Counted from the first letter of the stretch, positions 53,413 to 63,327 are shown. The stretch is 64,000 bases of DNA from Clostridium_AD sp050717545 (GCF_050717545.1 NZ_JBOITN010000030.1:96738-160737), one strand, 5' to 3'. Numbers and translations: made by a program. The notes: generated by a model not told the origin, from the sequence alone.

Positions 53413-55158
53413 TTATTTCATTTTAACAACTACATAAAATTCAAAATTCTTAGGTTCAATACTATCACTTGATGTTGAGTTGTTTCCTGATATATTTAAG
53501 AATTGAATCTTAATTTTAACTTTTTCATTTTCATCAACAAATGACATTTCCTCTTGAGATAAACTCTGATCCTTTTGACCATCAGGGTATTTATCTATAA
53601 GCTTATTTGCAAAGTCCTTTAAATTCTTATTATATATATTATTTTTATTTTTAGTTATATTTAGAGTGCTTGATTCATTATTAAAGTTCATACTAATTGT
53701 TGCATTCTCATTAGACTGCTTACCATTATTCCTTAAAACAAATAGATAGTCATATCCGCTTATATCTATTAGCTGCGTCGAGCCTACTGAATCAAAATAG
53801 AAATACTCATTTCTATTTTGATAATTTCCTTCACTATATTTAATTCCTAATGTTTTCTCCATATCCATAATTTTGAAATTTTCTGGCAATCCTTTAACAT
53901 CACTTATGCTGTGATTTGCATCAAAATAATTAACTATGCTAGTTATAGCAATTGCATCCTCATCAGTTACCTTTACGCTTGCCTTAATTACTTTATTATC
54001 CTTTATCATATTGTTTTTAACAAAGATTTTGGTTAGCCTGTTATTTTGGCTGTATTTTGAAATTGAATAACTGCTTATTGGCCCAAATACAGATATTGTT
54101 GTTATTGCTGCAAGTGATATCGGAAGTATTATATTTTTTAGCTTCTTTTTAGCTACAAAATAAATCATAACTAAAAATGTCCATATCCCAAGCGCTACAA
54201 CAAAATATCTATTCTCAGTTACCCCATATGCGTCAATTCTTATACCTATAGAAAAAAACATCATGATAATTAGTGGAAGAATAGCCTTTGGAAAATACTT
54301 CATAAATCTTGTTGGCCAAGCCTTTTCATTAAGCATTGGAGATATGAAAAATAGTACCGCTGCAGCAATTGCAGAATACCAAAGCACTAGGTTAGATACA
54401 AGACCTTCTGGCCAAGTCCTCGTGATAATTATCTTTCCAAAGTATATATAAAGTATTATTGTATATATACAAATAAGTGGCATTATAATATATAACACTA
54501 ATACCATAAGCAGGCGCGAATATTCTTTTATGGTTAATATTTCATGTTTTGCTTTAATACCTGCTAGAAAAAATATTGGTGCAAATATACCAGCAACAAT
54601 AAGATAAGTATAGTAATAAAGCTCAGATTTTATATTAATTCCTAGAAGTTTATCAATAGTAAAAAGAATAGCAGCTAGTCCAATATACAAAACAATTGAA
54701 TATAAAATCGTAGTAAAAAATCTAGTAAAAACCCTTATAACAAAAAACTCAAAATCATCACGCTTTGGTAAATAAGATATAAATAAGAAAACTAAATATA
54801 GAACAAGAGTAACGCCAATATATCTTGATATTGATATTATTTCAATATCTTGCAAGAAAAAGTAATAATATAGCACAAGCAATACTGTGCTTACCAAATA
54901 AGTTGCATATAAAAGTGCCTTGTTATAGTTCTCAAGTCTTTCAAAAAAAAGTTTTATAGATAATGACAAAGGGATTCCAAGGGCAATCACCATGACCACT
55001 CTGCGAAGAGTTTCTATTAAATTACCACTTGCTCCCCCAGTTATTTCTGAAATATAAATAAGAAGTATAACACAAATAGTTGAAATACCTATAGTTTCCG
55101 GAAATCTCTCAAGACTATTTTTAATACCTATTAACATCCCTTTAAATATTTTTTTCAT
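53413..55158 (-). CDS. DUF4153 domain membrane protein
   Basis: Polytopic protein of 581 residues. About a dozen hydrophobic segments fill residues 20-370, followed by an extracytoplasmic C-terminal domain of ~200 residues. The layout and segments such as FEFFVIRVFTRFFTTILYSIVLY (around 135-157) match DUF4153, a family of unknown role. Motif residues for catalysis are not apparent. The gene stands alone. Confidence 0.82.
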   Translation of the reverse strand: MKKIFKGMLIGIKNSLERFPETIGISTICVILLIYISEITGGASGNLIETLRRVVMVIALGIPLSLSIKLFFERLENYNKALLYATYLVSTVLLVLYYYFFLQDIEIISISRYIGVTLVLYLVFLFISYLPKRDDFEFFVIRVFTRFFTTILYSIVLYIGLAAILFTIDKLLGINIKSELYYYTYLIVAGIFAPIFFLAGIKAKHEILTIKEYSRLLMVLVLYIIMPLICIYTIILYIYFGKIIITRTWPEGLVSNLVLWYSAIAAAVLFFISPMLNEKAWPTRFMKYFPKAILPLIIMMFFSIGIRIDAYGVTENRYFVVALGIWTFLVMIYFVAKKKLKNIILPISLAAITTISVFGPISSYSISKYSQNNRLTKIFVKNNMIKDNKVIKASVKVTDEDAIAITSIVNYFDANHSISDVKGLPENFKIMDMEKTLGIKYSEGNYQNRNEYFYFDSVGSTQLIDISGYDYLFVLRNNGKQSNENATISMNFNNESSTLNITKNKNNIYNKNLKDFANKLIDKYPDGQKDQSLSQEEMSFVDENEKVKIKIQFLNISGNNSTSSDSIEPKNFEFYVVVKMK

Positions 55159-55243
55159 TTAAATCCTCCTATTTGTATCATAATTTTCCCTTCCAGACCA
55201 ATACGCATGTTACCATCAGTTGTATGGAAAAGCCATCAAATAA

Positions 55244-56107
55244 TTAAATCATCTTCTCGTATACACTTATATTAAAATCCAGCAACGTTGAAAGTCTGAA
55301 GGTTTCGCTAGCTTTTTCTTTCATAGCATTGTCGATAGTCCAATAATAAGGAGTCATTGCAATAAGACTCTTTACATCTTGTGCACCTTCTACATCAATA
55401 TTGTACTTTACCTCAAAACAGTTAATTAATTTAAAGCCATTAAATGTTGTTCTTTTTTGCTCATGTTCTCTAGCATTTACATATAATATTTCCTTTAATC
55501 CATATAGATGTTGAATTCCAGGTGTTATAACAATTAACTTACCATCATCCTTTATAACCCTTGCAAGCTCACTTTCATCAGAGGGTGCAAAATTTCTAAC
55601 AATAATATCTATAGTATTTGTCATTATGGGTAAGTTAAAATTACTCCCTACTATAAATTTTATTTGTTTATCTCTATTAGTTGCATATGTAACTGCAGCT
55701 TTTGAAATATCTATCCCATAAAAACCAAACTCTTTTTTTATGGGATAGTTAGTGTAATGTTTGTAAATAGTTCTCTTTAAATTAGCCAAAAAATATCCTT
55801 CTCCACATCCCACATCAAGTATATTTACATTATTTCCATTTATATTAGATACTATTATATTGTTTAACTTCTCAGAAAATGTCTGATAATAACCTTTATT
55901 TAAAAAGTTTCTACGATTTTCCATCATTTCTTTACTATCTCCAGGTTCCTTTGTATTTTTCTGATTAGCAAGTAGAAGATTAATATGTCCTTTACTAGAG
56001 ATATCGTAACTATGATTATTGAGGCATACATATTGTTTTTCATGTTTTTTGAGACTTAAATTACAAACGGGACATTTTAATATAGATTCCATATTTTCTA
56101 TAGACAC
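55244..56107 (-). CDS. rlmA: 23S rRNA (guanine-N1)-methyltransferase RlmA-like
   Basis: SAM-dependent rRNA methyltransferase of 287 residues. The N-terminal zinc finger (CPVC ... CLNNHSYD) and the adjacent GHINLLL, the motif I LDVGCGEGYF, and NFAPSDESELARV are typical of RlmA. Homologues modify G745 or G748 of 23S rRNA, the latter giving tylosin resistance in some actinobacteria. The start is a GTG seven bases behind AAGGAG. Confidence 0.9.
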   Translation of the reverse strand: MSIENMESILKCPVCNLSLKKHEKQYVCLNNHSYDISSKGHINLLLANQKNTKEPGDSKEMMENRRNFLNKGYYQTFSEKLNNIIVSNINGNNVNILDVGCGEGYFLANLKRTIYKHYTNYPIKKEFGFYGIDISKAAVTYATNRDKQIKFIVGSNFNLPIMTNTIDIIVRNFAPSDESELARVIKDDGKLIVITPGIQHLYGLKEILYVNAREHEQKRTTFNGFKLINCFEVKYNIDVEGAQDVKSLIAMTPYYWTIDNAMKEKASETFRLSTLLDFNISVYEKMI

Positions 56108-56394
56108 AAAATCACTCCTTTTCTTTTAAAACCCATAACTAATTTACACATTTAGCTATGCTTATGATATCAAATAATGTAACTTATTTCTATTGATTAG
56201 TATCAATAACTTTAACTATTTTACTTTAAAAATCGAAATATGCACTTATATAGTCAGTTTTAATTGAAAAAAACTATATTTATACGTGATAATATTATAT
56301 AATTCACTTTGTTATACTAAGAATCAAATAAATAGTGTATACTTATAAAGGTCTAATAATATATACTAATGAGAAAGTTTGGTGATGATAATAA

Positions 56395-56655
56395 ATGAAA
56401 CCAGTAATTATGTTTGTAACTGAATGGTGTCCTTATTGTAAAAAAGCACTTAAATGGATGGAAAATACAAAAATTCAAAATCCACAGTATGCTGGTATTG
56501 AAATCAAAATAATTGATGAAGAACTTCAACCAGATATAGCAACACAATATACTTACTATTATGTGCCTACATACTATGTCGATGGAGTTAAAGTTCATGA
56601 AGGCGTAACCTCTAAAAATATTATTAAAGGAATATTTGAAAAGGCATTTAAATAG
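56395..56655 (+). CDS. Glutaredoxin-like thiol oxidoreductase
   Basis: Thioredoxin-fold protein of 86 residues with the redox motif CPYC at residues 12-15 (EWCPYC) and the cis-Pro segment YVPTYYVDG. The length is normal for a small glutaredoxin. The binding site is weak (GGTGATG). The 287-base gap upstream contains no gene that I can support. Since clostridia often lack glutathione, the electron donor may be thioredoxin reductase or another thiol. Confidence 0.9.
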   Translation: MKPVIMFVTEWCPYCKKALKWMENTKIQNPQYAGIEIKIIDEELQPDIATQYTYYYVPTYYVDGVKVHEGVTSKNIIKGIFEKAFK

Positions 56656-56692
56656 ATTTTCCATATTCTAGGTAAAAATGTAAGATGTGATT

Positions 56693-57406
56693 TTAATTGA
56701 TCCTCTTGCATTTTTTATTTAAATTATCCTCCATTTCACTATAATCATTAATGTCCGAAATTCTCATATTAAAAATTTCAATAGCCTTCCCCATATTAAT
56801 AATACTTTTTCTACAGCGTGCCATTTTAATTTTATCGGTGGTTATTTTTCTATTATCTTTCTCCATACTATAAATATAGTTTTGTTTTTCTTTCCGTAGT
56901 TTATTCTTTCTTTCATTGCATTCTTGAATTTCAATTTTTATACTTAATTCATTAGAATATTTAGCAAAAACTATTTTATACTTTTTCACAAAATATTTCT
57001 TAATGCTTTTAAATTTTTCTCTACTAACAAAAGCGTAAAAATCTTCACTCAACTTTCTACTCTTTTGCCTCTCAAGACAAAGCTCATTTTCTAATTTATT
57101 TATATGTGATTTTGTACCTTTAATATCTTGTTTTCTTTTATTAATCTCAACTAACAATTCTATTTTGTTTTTTTGATTTTTTCTTATACTACATTCATTT
57201 ATATTTATAGATCTAATAAGTTTTTGTTTAATGAAGTGTAAAGTTTCGGCATTAGCATTTTCAATCTTTAAAAGTTTACACAAATCCACTCTAGATTTAA
57301 CCAAAGATTCGACTAGCATTTTCATTTCTTCTAACATACCACCACTGATCTGAAATTCTAATACAATAGAATTATAAATTTTATTGTGTTCCGACGTGTA
57401 TATCAC
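56693..57406 (-). CDS. Coiled-coil protein of unknown function
   Basis: A 237-residue, lysine- and glutamate-rich protein that is predicted helical throughout, with heptad-like stretches around 85-125 and 165-205. It has no signal peptide or membrane segment. I do not recognise a family. It is convergent with the glutaredoxin gene and has no clear functional partner. Confidence 0.6.
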   Translation of the reverse strand: MIYTSEHNKIYNSIVLEFQISGGMLEEMKMLVESLVKSRVDLCKLLKIENANAETLHFIKQKLIRSININECSIRKNQKNKIELLVEINKRKQDIKGTKSHINKLENELCLERQKSRKLSEDFYAFVSREKFKSIKKYFVKKYKIVFAKYSNELSIKIEIQECNERKNKLRKEKQNYIYSMEKDNRKITTDKIKMARCRKSIINMGKAIEIFNMRISDINDYSEMEDNLNKKCKRIN

Positions 57407-57639
57407 TACTAATTCCCCTCTCGCATAATCTAATTATTATAAGTATTTAACGTAATTTACGCTAAACCAAAAAAACTTATATTCTTTAATATACTTTACC
57501 ATATTTGATGACGTTTAGTAAAATTCAGTAACTTATAATAAATTTTTATTTTTATTTAGTGTATTAATTTTCAAAAGCGAGATATACTATTACTGTAGTC
57601 AACAAGCAAACATTCAACTTCTAAAGGGAGATGTTAGTT

Positions 57640-57711
57640 ATGTTAATTTATAAATTATCTGTGATTTTAGGCGTAAGCAGTATTGCTAGGGCTAAAAACG
57701 GTGACTACTAA
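57640..57711 (+). CDS. Candidate 23-residue peptide
   Basis: The ATG at 57640 is nine bases behind AAAGGGAG and opens a short frame ending at TAA (57711). The product begins MLIYKLSVILGVSSIARAKN and ends in GDY: a hydrophobic N-terminal half and a polar end, like a miniature export signal. A TATACT box is at 57583-57588. A hairpin CTGCAC/GTGCAG and a perfect 36-base terminator follow. The rest of the 57407-57796 gap holds nothing I recognise. It might be a signalling or toxin peptide, or a chance frame. Confidence 0.5.
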   Translation: MLIYKLSVILGVSSIARAKNGDY

Positions 57712-57744
57712 CTAATTCTGCACGAAATTTAAAGTGCAGAGTAA

Positions 57745-57780
57745 TAAAGCCAATGATTATTTAAATAATCATTGGCTTTA
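57745..57780. terminator. 36-base perfect palindrome, shared terminator
   Basis: TAAAGCCAATGATTATTT and its complement meet without a loop spacer between the convergent small ORF and DEAD-box helicase gene. A and T runs suit termination in both directions. Confidence 0.88.
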
Positions 57781-57796
57781 TACTATTATTAAATTG

Positions 57797-59098
57797 TTAT
57801 CTATTTGATGATCTAAAATTCTTATTTTGCTTATTTCTATCTTGATTCCTATCTTGGTTTCCACCTTGGTTTCTACCATTTCTTCTAGCATAACCAGTTG
57901 ACCGTGCTTTTGCAGTAGTAGTCTTTTTAGCTTCATCTTTACTTACCACTGCTATTACATTACTAGCAGGAAAAGGATGGCCCTCAACCACTGGTATTGT
58001 TTTTGATATAATTTTCTCAATATCCTTAAGAAAAGGTTTTTCTTCCACATCACAAAATGATAATGCAACTCCTCCAAGTCCAGCTCTTCCAGTTCTTCCT
58101 ATTCTATGAACATAGGTCTCTGGAATATTAGGCAAATCAAAATTAATAACATGAGATAATTCATCAACATCAATACCTCTTGCGGCTATATCTGTTGCAA
58201 CTAAAACTCTTGTTATTCCAGTTTTAAAATTATTCAAGGCGAGTTGCCTAGCACTTTGAGATTTATTGCCATGAATAGCTTGAGCCTCTATTCCCACATT
58301 GTTAAGGTCCTTAGTTATTTTATTAGCCCCATGTTTAGTTCTTGAGAATACTAATGCAGAAACTATTGATTTGTCTTTTAACAAGTGTATAAGCAATGGT
58401 TTTTTATCTTTTTTATCTACAAAATACACTGCCTGATCAATAAGTTCAATAGTAGACGATACAGGAGTCACCGCTACCTTTATTGGGTCTATAAGAATAG
58501 AATCAACAAGTTTTGATATTTCTGGTGGCATAGTTGCTGAAAAAAGCATGGTTTGTCTAACTTTAGGAAGTTGCGTTATAATTCTTTTTACATCACGCAG
58601 AAATCCCATATCAAGCATTCGATCAGCCTCATCAAGTACAAACATCTCCACATGGTGTATATTAATGTACTTTTGTTGCATTAAATCAAGTAATCTTCCC
58701 GTAGTTGCTATTAAAATATCTACTCCATCTCTTAAAGCATCCGTTTGATGTTTTTGTGATACGCCTCCAAAAATAACTGTACTAGTAAGATTCGTATATT
58801 CGCTATAAGCTGTAAAACTTTCTCCAATTTGAATTGCAAGCTCCCTAGTTGGTGCAAGTATTAGTGCTTTTATATTTTTAGGTCCCTTTATTACCTTTTG
58901 TTTACCACATAGAATTTGAAGTATAGGAACAGCAAATGCTGCTGTCTTTCCTGTGCCTGTTTGAGCACAACCTAGAAAGTCTTTTCCTTCTAAAATAGTT
59001 GGAATTGCTTCCTCCTGTATAGGTGTAGCTTCCACATACCCTTCATTTTTTAATGCTTTTTTTATTGGTGTAATAAGATTTAAGTCTTCGAATAACAT
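57797..59098 (-). CDS. DEAD-box RNA helicase
   Basis: ATP-dependent RNA helicase of 433 residues. Motifs in order: Q motif (ATPIQEEAIPTIL), Walker A AQTGTGKT, PTRELA, DEAD (VLDEADRMLDMGF), SAT, and HRIGRTGR. The short C-terminal tail is basic and rich in Gly, Asn, Gln and Arg (GGNQDRNQDRNKQNKNF), a flexible RNA-binding end. It is like RhlE/CshA helicases of cold response and RNA decay. Confidence 0.95.
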   Translation of the reverse strand: MLFEDLNLITPIKKALKNEGYVEATPIQEEAIPTILEGKDFLGCAQTGTGKTAAFAVPILQILCGKQKVIKGPKNIKALILAPTRELAIQIGESFTAYSEYTNLTSTVIFGGVSQKHQTDALRDGVDILIATTGRLLDLMQQKYINIHHVEMFVLDEADRMLDMGFLRDVKRIITQLPKVRQTMLFSATMPPEISKLVDSILIDPIKVAVTPVSSTIELIDQAVYFVDKKDKKPLLIHLLKDKSIVSALVFSRTKHGANKITKDLNNVGIEAQAIHGNKSQSARQLALNNFKTGITRVLVATDIAARGIDVDELSHVINFDLPNIPETYVHRIGRTGRAGLGGVALSFCDVEEKPFLKDIEKIISKTIPVVEGHPFPASNVIAVVSKDEAKKTTTAKARSTGYARRNGRNQGGNQDRNQDRNKQNKNFRSSNR

Positions 59099-59525
59099 CT
59101 TTTCTCCTTTGGAAGTGGTCGTCTTTAACTTTAAATGTCACAAATCACTTTTATCCTGTTATGAATTTTCTTGAAAATTGGAAACAACAACTTTCTTACA
59201 TGATTATATTTCATCTAAGAAACCACCCTTTATTAGTGATATGAGCATGTTTAGGCTGATTAATCTTTATTTAGCTCTAATTTTATAGGTCATTAAATAT
59301 TAATAAATTTGTTTCATTTTTATCAATTTCAATTTTAAAACTATTTTAGTTTAAAAATTCGTTGCACTCATATTTTTCAATTATAACATATTTCGACCTT
59401 TCTTACTATTCTTAAGCTTATATATAACTTATTCATAAAATATATAATACCTTTAATATGAATATAAATACTGATTAACCATAAACTAAAGATACAAAAA
59501 ATTAAATTTACAAGGGAGATACTTT
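59099..59525. other. Intergenic region between helicase and SDR genes
   Basis: This 427-base AT-rich gap between divergent genes would contain both promoters and possibly a long helicase leader, which is common for cold-induced helicases. I see no gene, clear hairpin or known RNA in it. Confidence 0.45.
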
Positions 59526-60395
59526 ATGAATGAAAACTTTAATTTTCCTATGAGTGTACCTGAGCAAAAACAAGATACACAACCCGGTTTTGAAATATTA
59601 ATGAATCCAAGACCTATTTTTGAAAATCCAAATTTCAAAGGTTCTAACAAATTATTGAATAAAGTGGCCTTGATTACCGGTGGTGATAGTGGTATTGGTA
59701 AAGCGGTCGCTCTTGCATACGCTAGAGAAGGTGCCGATATTGCCATAATTTATCTTAATGAACATGAAGATGCGAAGGAAACAAAAAAACTTATTGAGGC
59801 AAAGGGCAGAAAATGTGTCCTAATACCTGGCGATATAGGTGATGATGCTTTCTGCATAAATGCCGTGAGCATAGTGATAAAAGAATTAGCTAAGATAGAT
59901 ATTCTTGTTAACAATGCAGGTGAGCAGCATCCACAAAATAGCATTGAAGATATTACAAAGGAGCAATTAGAAAGAACCTTTAAAACTAATATTTTTGGTA
60001 TGTTTTATCTAGTCAAAGCAACATTACCATATTTAAAAGAAAGTGCTACAATTATAAATACCTCCTCTATTACTGCCTACAAAGGGCATGAAACATTAAT
60101 TGATTATTCCTCAACTAAAGGAGCAATAGTTACCTTTACACGTTCACTCGCACTATCACTTGCAAGTAGAAAAATACGAGTTAATGCAGTAGCTCCTGGA
60201 CCAATATGGACTCCACTGATACCATCCTCTTTTAGTGCGAGTGAGGTTGGCAAGTTTGGCAGCACAACTCCTATGGGAAGACCAGGCCAACCAGTAGAGC
60301 TCTGTGAAACATATGTATTTTTAGCACATGAGGGTTCATCATATATAAGCGGTGAAACTATTCATGTAAATGGTGGGAACATTATAAACGGTTAA
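59526..60395 (+). CDS. Short-chain dehydrogenase/reductase (YdaD/YghA-like)
   Basis: NAD(P)-dependent oxidoreductase of 289 residues with an N-terminal extension rich in Pro and Gln (PEQKQDTQPGFEILMNPRP) typical of the YdaD/YhxC/YghA group. The Rossmann motif is TGGDSGIGKA, the active site YSSTKGA (Tyr-x-x-x-Lys) with the Ser in NTSSIT, and NNAG is present. In Bacillus such genes are general-stress genes. The substrate is unknown. GGGAG lies nine bases before the ATG. Confidence 0.92.
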   Translation: MNENFNFPMSVPEQKQDTQPGFEILMNPRPIFENPNFKGSNKLLNKVALITGGDSGIGKAVALAYAREGADIAIIYLNEHEDAKETKKLIEAKGRKCVLIPGDIGDDAFCINAVSIVIKELAKIDILVNNAGEQHPQNSIEDITKEQLERTFKTNIFGMFYLVKATLPYLKESATIINTSSITAYKGHETLIDYSSTKGAIVTFTRSLALSLASRKIRVNAVAPGPIWTPLIPSSFSASEVGKFGSTTPMGRPGQPVELCETYVFLAHEGSSYISGETIHVNGGNIING

Positions 60396-60421
60396 CGTCA
60401 TATAGCTTTTCATAAATACCA

Positions 60422-60453
60422 AAAATAGGCATCGTATTTATGTTGCCTATTTT
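60422..60453 (+). terminator. Terminator after the SDR gene
   Basis: AAAATAGGCA and TGCCTATTTT form a 10-bp stem with a 12-base loop, 26 bases past the stop. Confidence 0.75.
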
Positions 60454-60469
60454 ATATTATATAATTATG

Positions 60470-60622
60470 AAATGTTAGAACCATTATAAGTGCATCATAC
60501 ACATCGCTAAGAGCCATAAGCCGCCCTAATATTGGTATTTGTTCTTATAACAAACCATTAAGATATCCTGCTCCATCCAATTTTTCATGATGCGTTAGTG
60601 CAATTCTACTTATAATGTCCAT
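60470..60622 (-). pseudogene. Remnant of an HD-GYP domain gene
   Basis: The minus strand reads MDIISRIALTHHEKLDGAGY and continues LNGLL, stop, EQIPILGRLMALSDVYDAL in one frame. This matches the C-terminal part of HD-GYP cyclic-di-GMP phosphodiesterases (HHEKLDGTGYP, then IPILGRI.A..DVYDAL). There is an in-frame TAA at 60547-60545, no N-terminal half, and no ribosome binding site, so it is a decayed fragment. The remaining bases to 60862 hold only the promoter region of the next gene. Confidence 0.75.
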
Positions 60623-60862
60623 TCATTTCTTACTATAATATACCATTTATTTAATATTAATATATGTTTTAAAAGTAAATAATATTTATTTTTTTATTTT
60701 TTTTGGAAATATACTCACTAATTTTGTTAATATATCCACACATATAATAATAGTACATTGGAAAATATATATATCAATAGTATTATAAAAAAGTAATTTA
60801 GTCTTTAATATTTATTATTTTTCCCATAAATAATTCCATTTTTGAAGGAGGAGAATAACACC

Positions 60863-61801
60863 ATGAAGAAAATGTTCACTTATATACTTGTTATTAGTTT
60901 ACTTTTTAACCTAGTTGTAGATTCTAAAACACTTGCTACAGATTTTAATATTAGACCACAAAGCAATAGTATATATAATATAACAATGAAGCAAGATCTT
61001 CTATGTTTAATGCTTGCTTACCCTGAATATATTACAACCATAGAATCAAGAGATGGATATATATATATAGTTATGAAATCCGGAAAAAAGCTATGCTACG
61101 ATGATAGATTACAAAAAAACTCAGATAAAAAACTTATAAACCCAGATCTTCAAGATTCATTAGAACAAAGCTATCCTTTGACTAGAGTTAAAACTATAAT
61201 GGAAGAAAATTTTGATCCTGGCCGCTATAGATGCTATGGGTTATTATCTCAGGTCTATGGAACTTCAAAACAAGTTATAGAATATAATCTTACAAAAGTT
61301 AATGTAGGCTACAATAATTATCAATTTAATAAAAGCAATGGTGCCTCAAGTTCACTTCAAACTGTTATGAAAGAACTAAATACTCTTGCGCAATCAGATT
61401 CTAATTTAAGAAAATGCTTTCTACCTTGTAGTGGCACTTTTAACTATCGCATTATAAAAGGCACAAATAGGCTAAGTCCTCATGCCTATGGAATTGCTAT
61501 TGACCTGGCTAGCGATAAAAGGGACTATTGGAAATGGGCTTCTAAAGAACAAGGCGCGAAAAGATTAATTTCATATTCTAATGAACTTGTTGAAGTTTTT
61601 GAAAAAAATGGTTTTGTATGGGGTGGTAAATGGTCTCACTTTGATATTTTACATTTTGAGTATAGACCAGAAATCATTTTAAAGTCTCGTTATTTTAAAG
61701 GTCATGTAAATATACAAAAACCTTGGTATGAAGGCGCACCAACAAATAAAAAACCTGTAAAAAATATCATAGAAAAAATCGATAAAATAATAGGAGTATA
61801 A
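60863..61801 (+). CDS. Secreted M15-family D-Ala-D-Ala carboxypeptidase/endopeptidase-like protein
   Basis: Secreted wall-active peptidase of 312 residues. A signal peptide (about 1-25) precedes a ~130-residue N-terminal region, and then the M15 zinc site: SPHAYGIAIDLA (His, Asp) and ILHFEYRPE (His), as in the Ply/VanY group. The start is the ATG at 60863 behind GGAGG; the TTG seven codons earlier overlaps that site. It lies four bases ahead of the amidase gene and is very likely co-transcribed with it. Confidence 0.88.
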   Translation: MKKMFTYILVISLLFNLVVDSKTLATDFNIRPQSNSIYNITMKQDLLCLMLAYPEYITTIESRDGYIYIVMKSGKKLCYDDRLQKNSDKKLINPDLQDSLEQSYPLTRVKTIMEENFDPGRYRCYGLLSQVYGTSKQVIEYNLTKVNVGYNNYQFNKSNGASSSLQTVMKELNTLAQSDSNLRKCFLPCSGTFNYRIIKGTNRLSPHAYGIAIDLASDKRDYWKWASKEQGAKRLISYSNELVEVFEKNGFVWGGKWSHFDILHFEYRPEIILKSRYFKGHVNIQKPWYEGAPTNKKPVKNIIEKIDKIIGV

Positions 61802-61805
61802 TATT

Positions 61806-62921
61806 ATGAATATTTATAAAACAAAAAAATTACAAATACCCAAAATTAGATTGATTATATTTATAATATTTTTTCTATCCATTCAGTTATTTGTTATTAA
61901 CTATGTATATGCCGCTACTGATGATGAAGAAAAACAAGTTACCAATTATATAGAACAAATTTTTCAAAGTAGAAACAAGGCAATTTTAAATGGTGATTTA
62001 GAATTAATACAATCACTTTATAACATGGACACAAAATATGGAACATGGGCATATGAATATGAAAAAAGAAAAATGGATTATATAAACAATTGGGCAGAAA
62101 AACAAGGAGTTAAGTTTACAGACATTATTCCAACTGTAATTGTAAAAAAAATAAAAGATAATAATGGTACTTTTTCAATTTATTTATTATGTTCTACTGA
62201 ATACAAATATGTATATGAAAATCAGCCCTCAGTAGAAAATATTTCAAAAATTGGTACTTATCATAATTTACAACTAATGAGTAAAGATGGTTCTTGGGTA
62301 ATATCTAAAGAATGGTATAAAGATCCTTTTGCAAATTCTTTAGATCTTGGTAACATTAAAGCAGATTCTATAAAAGAATATATACTATTGCAAAATGCAA
62401 GAGACTTTTCAAACCTTAGCGAGAGAAGAATTAAAGCTGTAGAATATGCTAATCAGTATTGCGGTGCTGCAAGCATTGCTAAATATGATTATAAATATAA
62501 TAAAAAATATAGAAACTATAATCCTCAAGGTGGTGATTGTGCAAATTTCGCCTCACAAATTTTATTTGAAGGTGGCAACTTCAAGAAAAATCCAGCTTGG
62601 AGTTATGACAAAAATGGTGCAACTGGGTCTTGGCTTAATGCAGATGGCTTCAAGAAATATATGATATATAGTGGTAGAGCGTCAGTAATCGCATATGGTA
62701 GCTATGACAAGGTATATAAAGCTAGTTATAAACTGTTACCAGGAGATTTTGTTGCTTATGAGAAGAAAAAAGATATTACTCATATTTCTGTTGTTACAGG
62801 TGCAGATTCAAAAGGATATTCTTTGGTTAGTTGTCATAATTCTGATAGGAGTAAAGTCCCTTGGGATCTTGGATGGAGTGATAAAAATATGAAGTTTTGG
62901 CTAATTCGAGTTCATTATTAA
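61806..62921 (+). CDS. Secreted Amidase_6-domain protein
   Basis: Protein of 371 residues with a signal peptide (ending VYAA, about 36), an N-terminal alpha/beta region (residues 40-175) and a C-terminal Amidase_6 domain. The catalytic cysteine is Cys245 (GGDCANFASQ) and the histidine His326 (ITHISVVTG), as in NlpC/P60-like enzymes. The proposed role is cleavage of peptidoglycan or spore cortex peptide bonds. The partner is the M15 protein just upstream. Confidence 0.87.
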   Translation: MNIYKTKKLQIPKIRLIIFIIFFLSIQLFVINYVYAATDDEEKQVTNYIEQIFQSRNKAILNGDLELIQSLYNMDTKYGTWAYEYEKRKMDYINNWAEKQGVKFTDIIPTVIVKKIKDNNGTFSIYLLCSTEYKYVYENQPSVENISKIGTYHNLQLMSKDGSWVISKEWYKDPFANSLDLGNIKADSIKEYILLQNARDFSNLSERRIKAVEYANQYCGAASIAKYDYKYNKKYRNYNPQGGDCANFASQILFEGGNFKKNPAWSYDKNGATGSWLNADGFKKYMIYSGRASVIAYGSYDKVYKASYKLLPGDFVAYEKKKDITHISVVTGADSKGYSLVSCHNSDRSKVPWDLGWSDKNMKFWLIRVHY

Positions 62922-62966
62922 ATTGTAATAAAATTAAATCATAGATTATAAGGAGATGAAATTTGT

Positions 62967-63266
62967 ATGAAAACAGAAGAACAAATTAAATCAGAAGTTT
63001 CAAGACAAGTTATTGACAGTTTGAAAACAAGTTTAAATGAAGAGTTAGCTGAAGTTGAAAAGGAATTCGAGGAGACTTATAAAAATAAGCTGGAACAAGA
63101 AATACAGTACACTTTAGAACTTGCAGAAACTGGCCTTTCACATAATTCAACCAAAACAATAAAAGTAGAAAATAAAAAATTAGTTCAACAATTAGATAGT
63201 ATAAGAACTGAAAAAGTAAAAGTTGAAAATAAATTAAAAACCTTGAGCGAATTTGAAAATATTTGA
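62967..63266 (+). CDS. Small coiled-coil protein of unknown function
   Basis: A 99-residue, charged, fully helical protein (high Glu and Lys, leucine heptads such as LAEVEKEFEETYKNKLEQE and KLVQQLDSIRTEKVKVENKL). It has no membrane segment, motif or family that I recognise. An AGGAG site precedes the ATG. The 160 bases after it hold the promoter of the Rrf2 gene. Confidence 0.6.
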   Translation: MKTEEQIKSEVSRQVIDSLKTSLNEELAEVEKEFEETYKNKLEQEIQYTLELAETGLSHNSTKTIKVENKKLVQQLDSIRTEKVKVENKLKTLSEFENI

Positions 63267-63327
63267 TATTGTGTATTAAAACAAAAGTAATAAGAATTAT
63301 GCAATATTGCAGTTAGTTATTGTTAAT

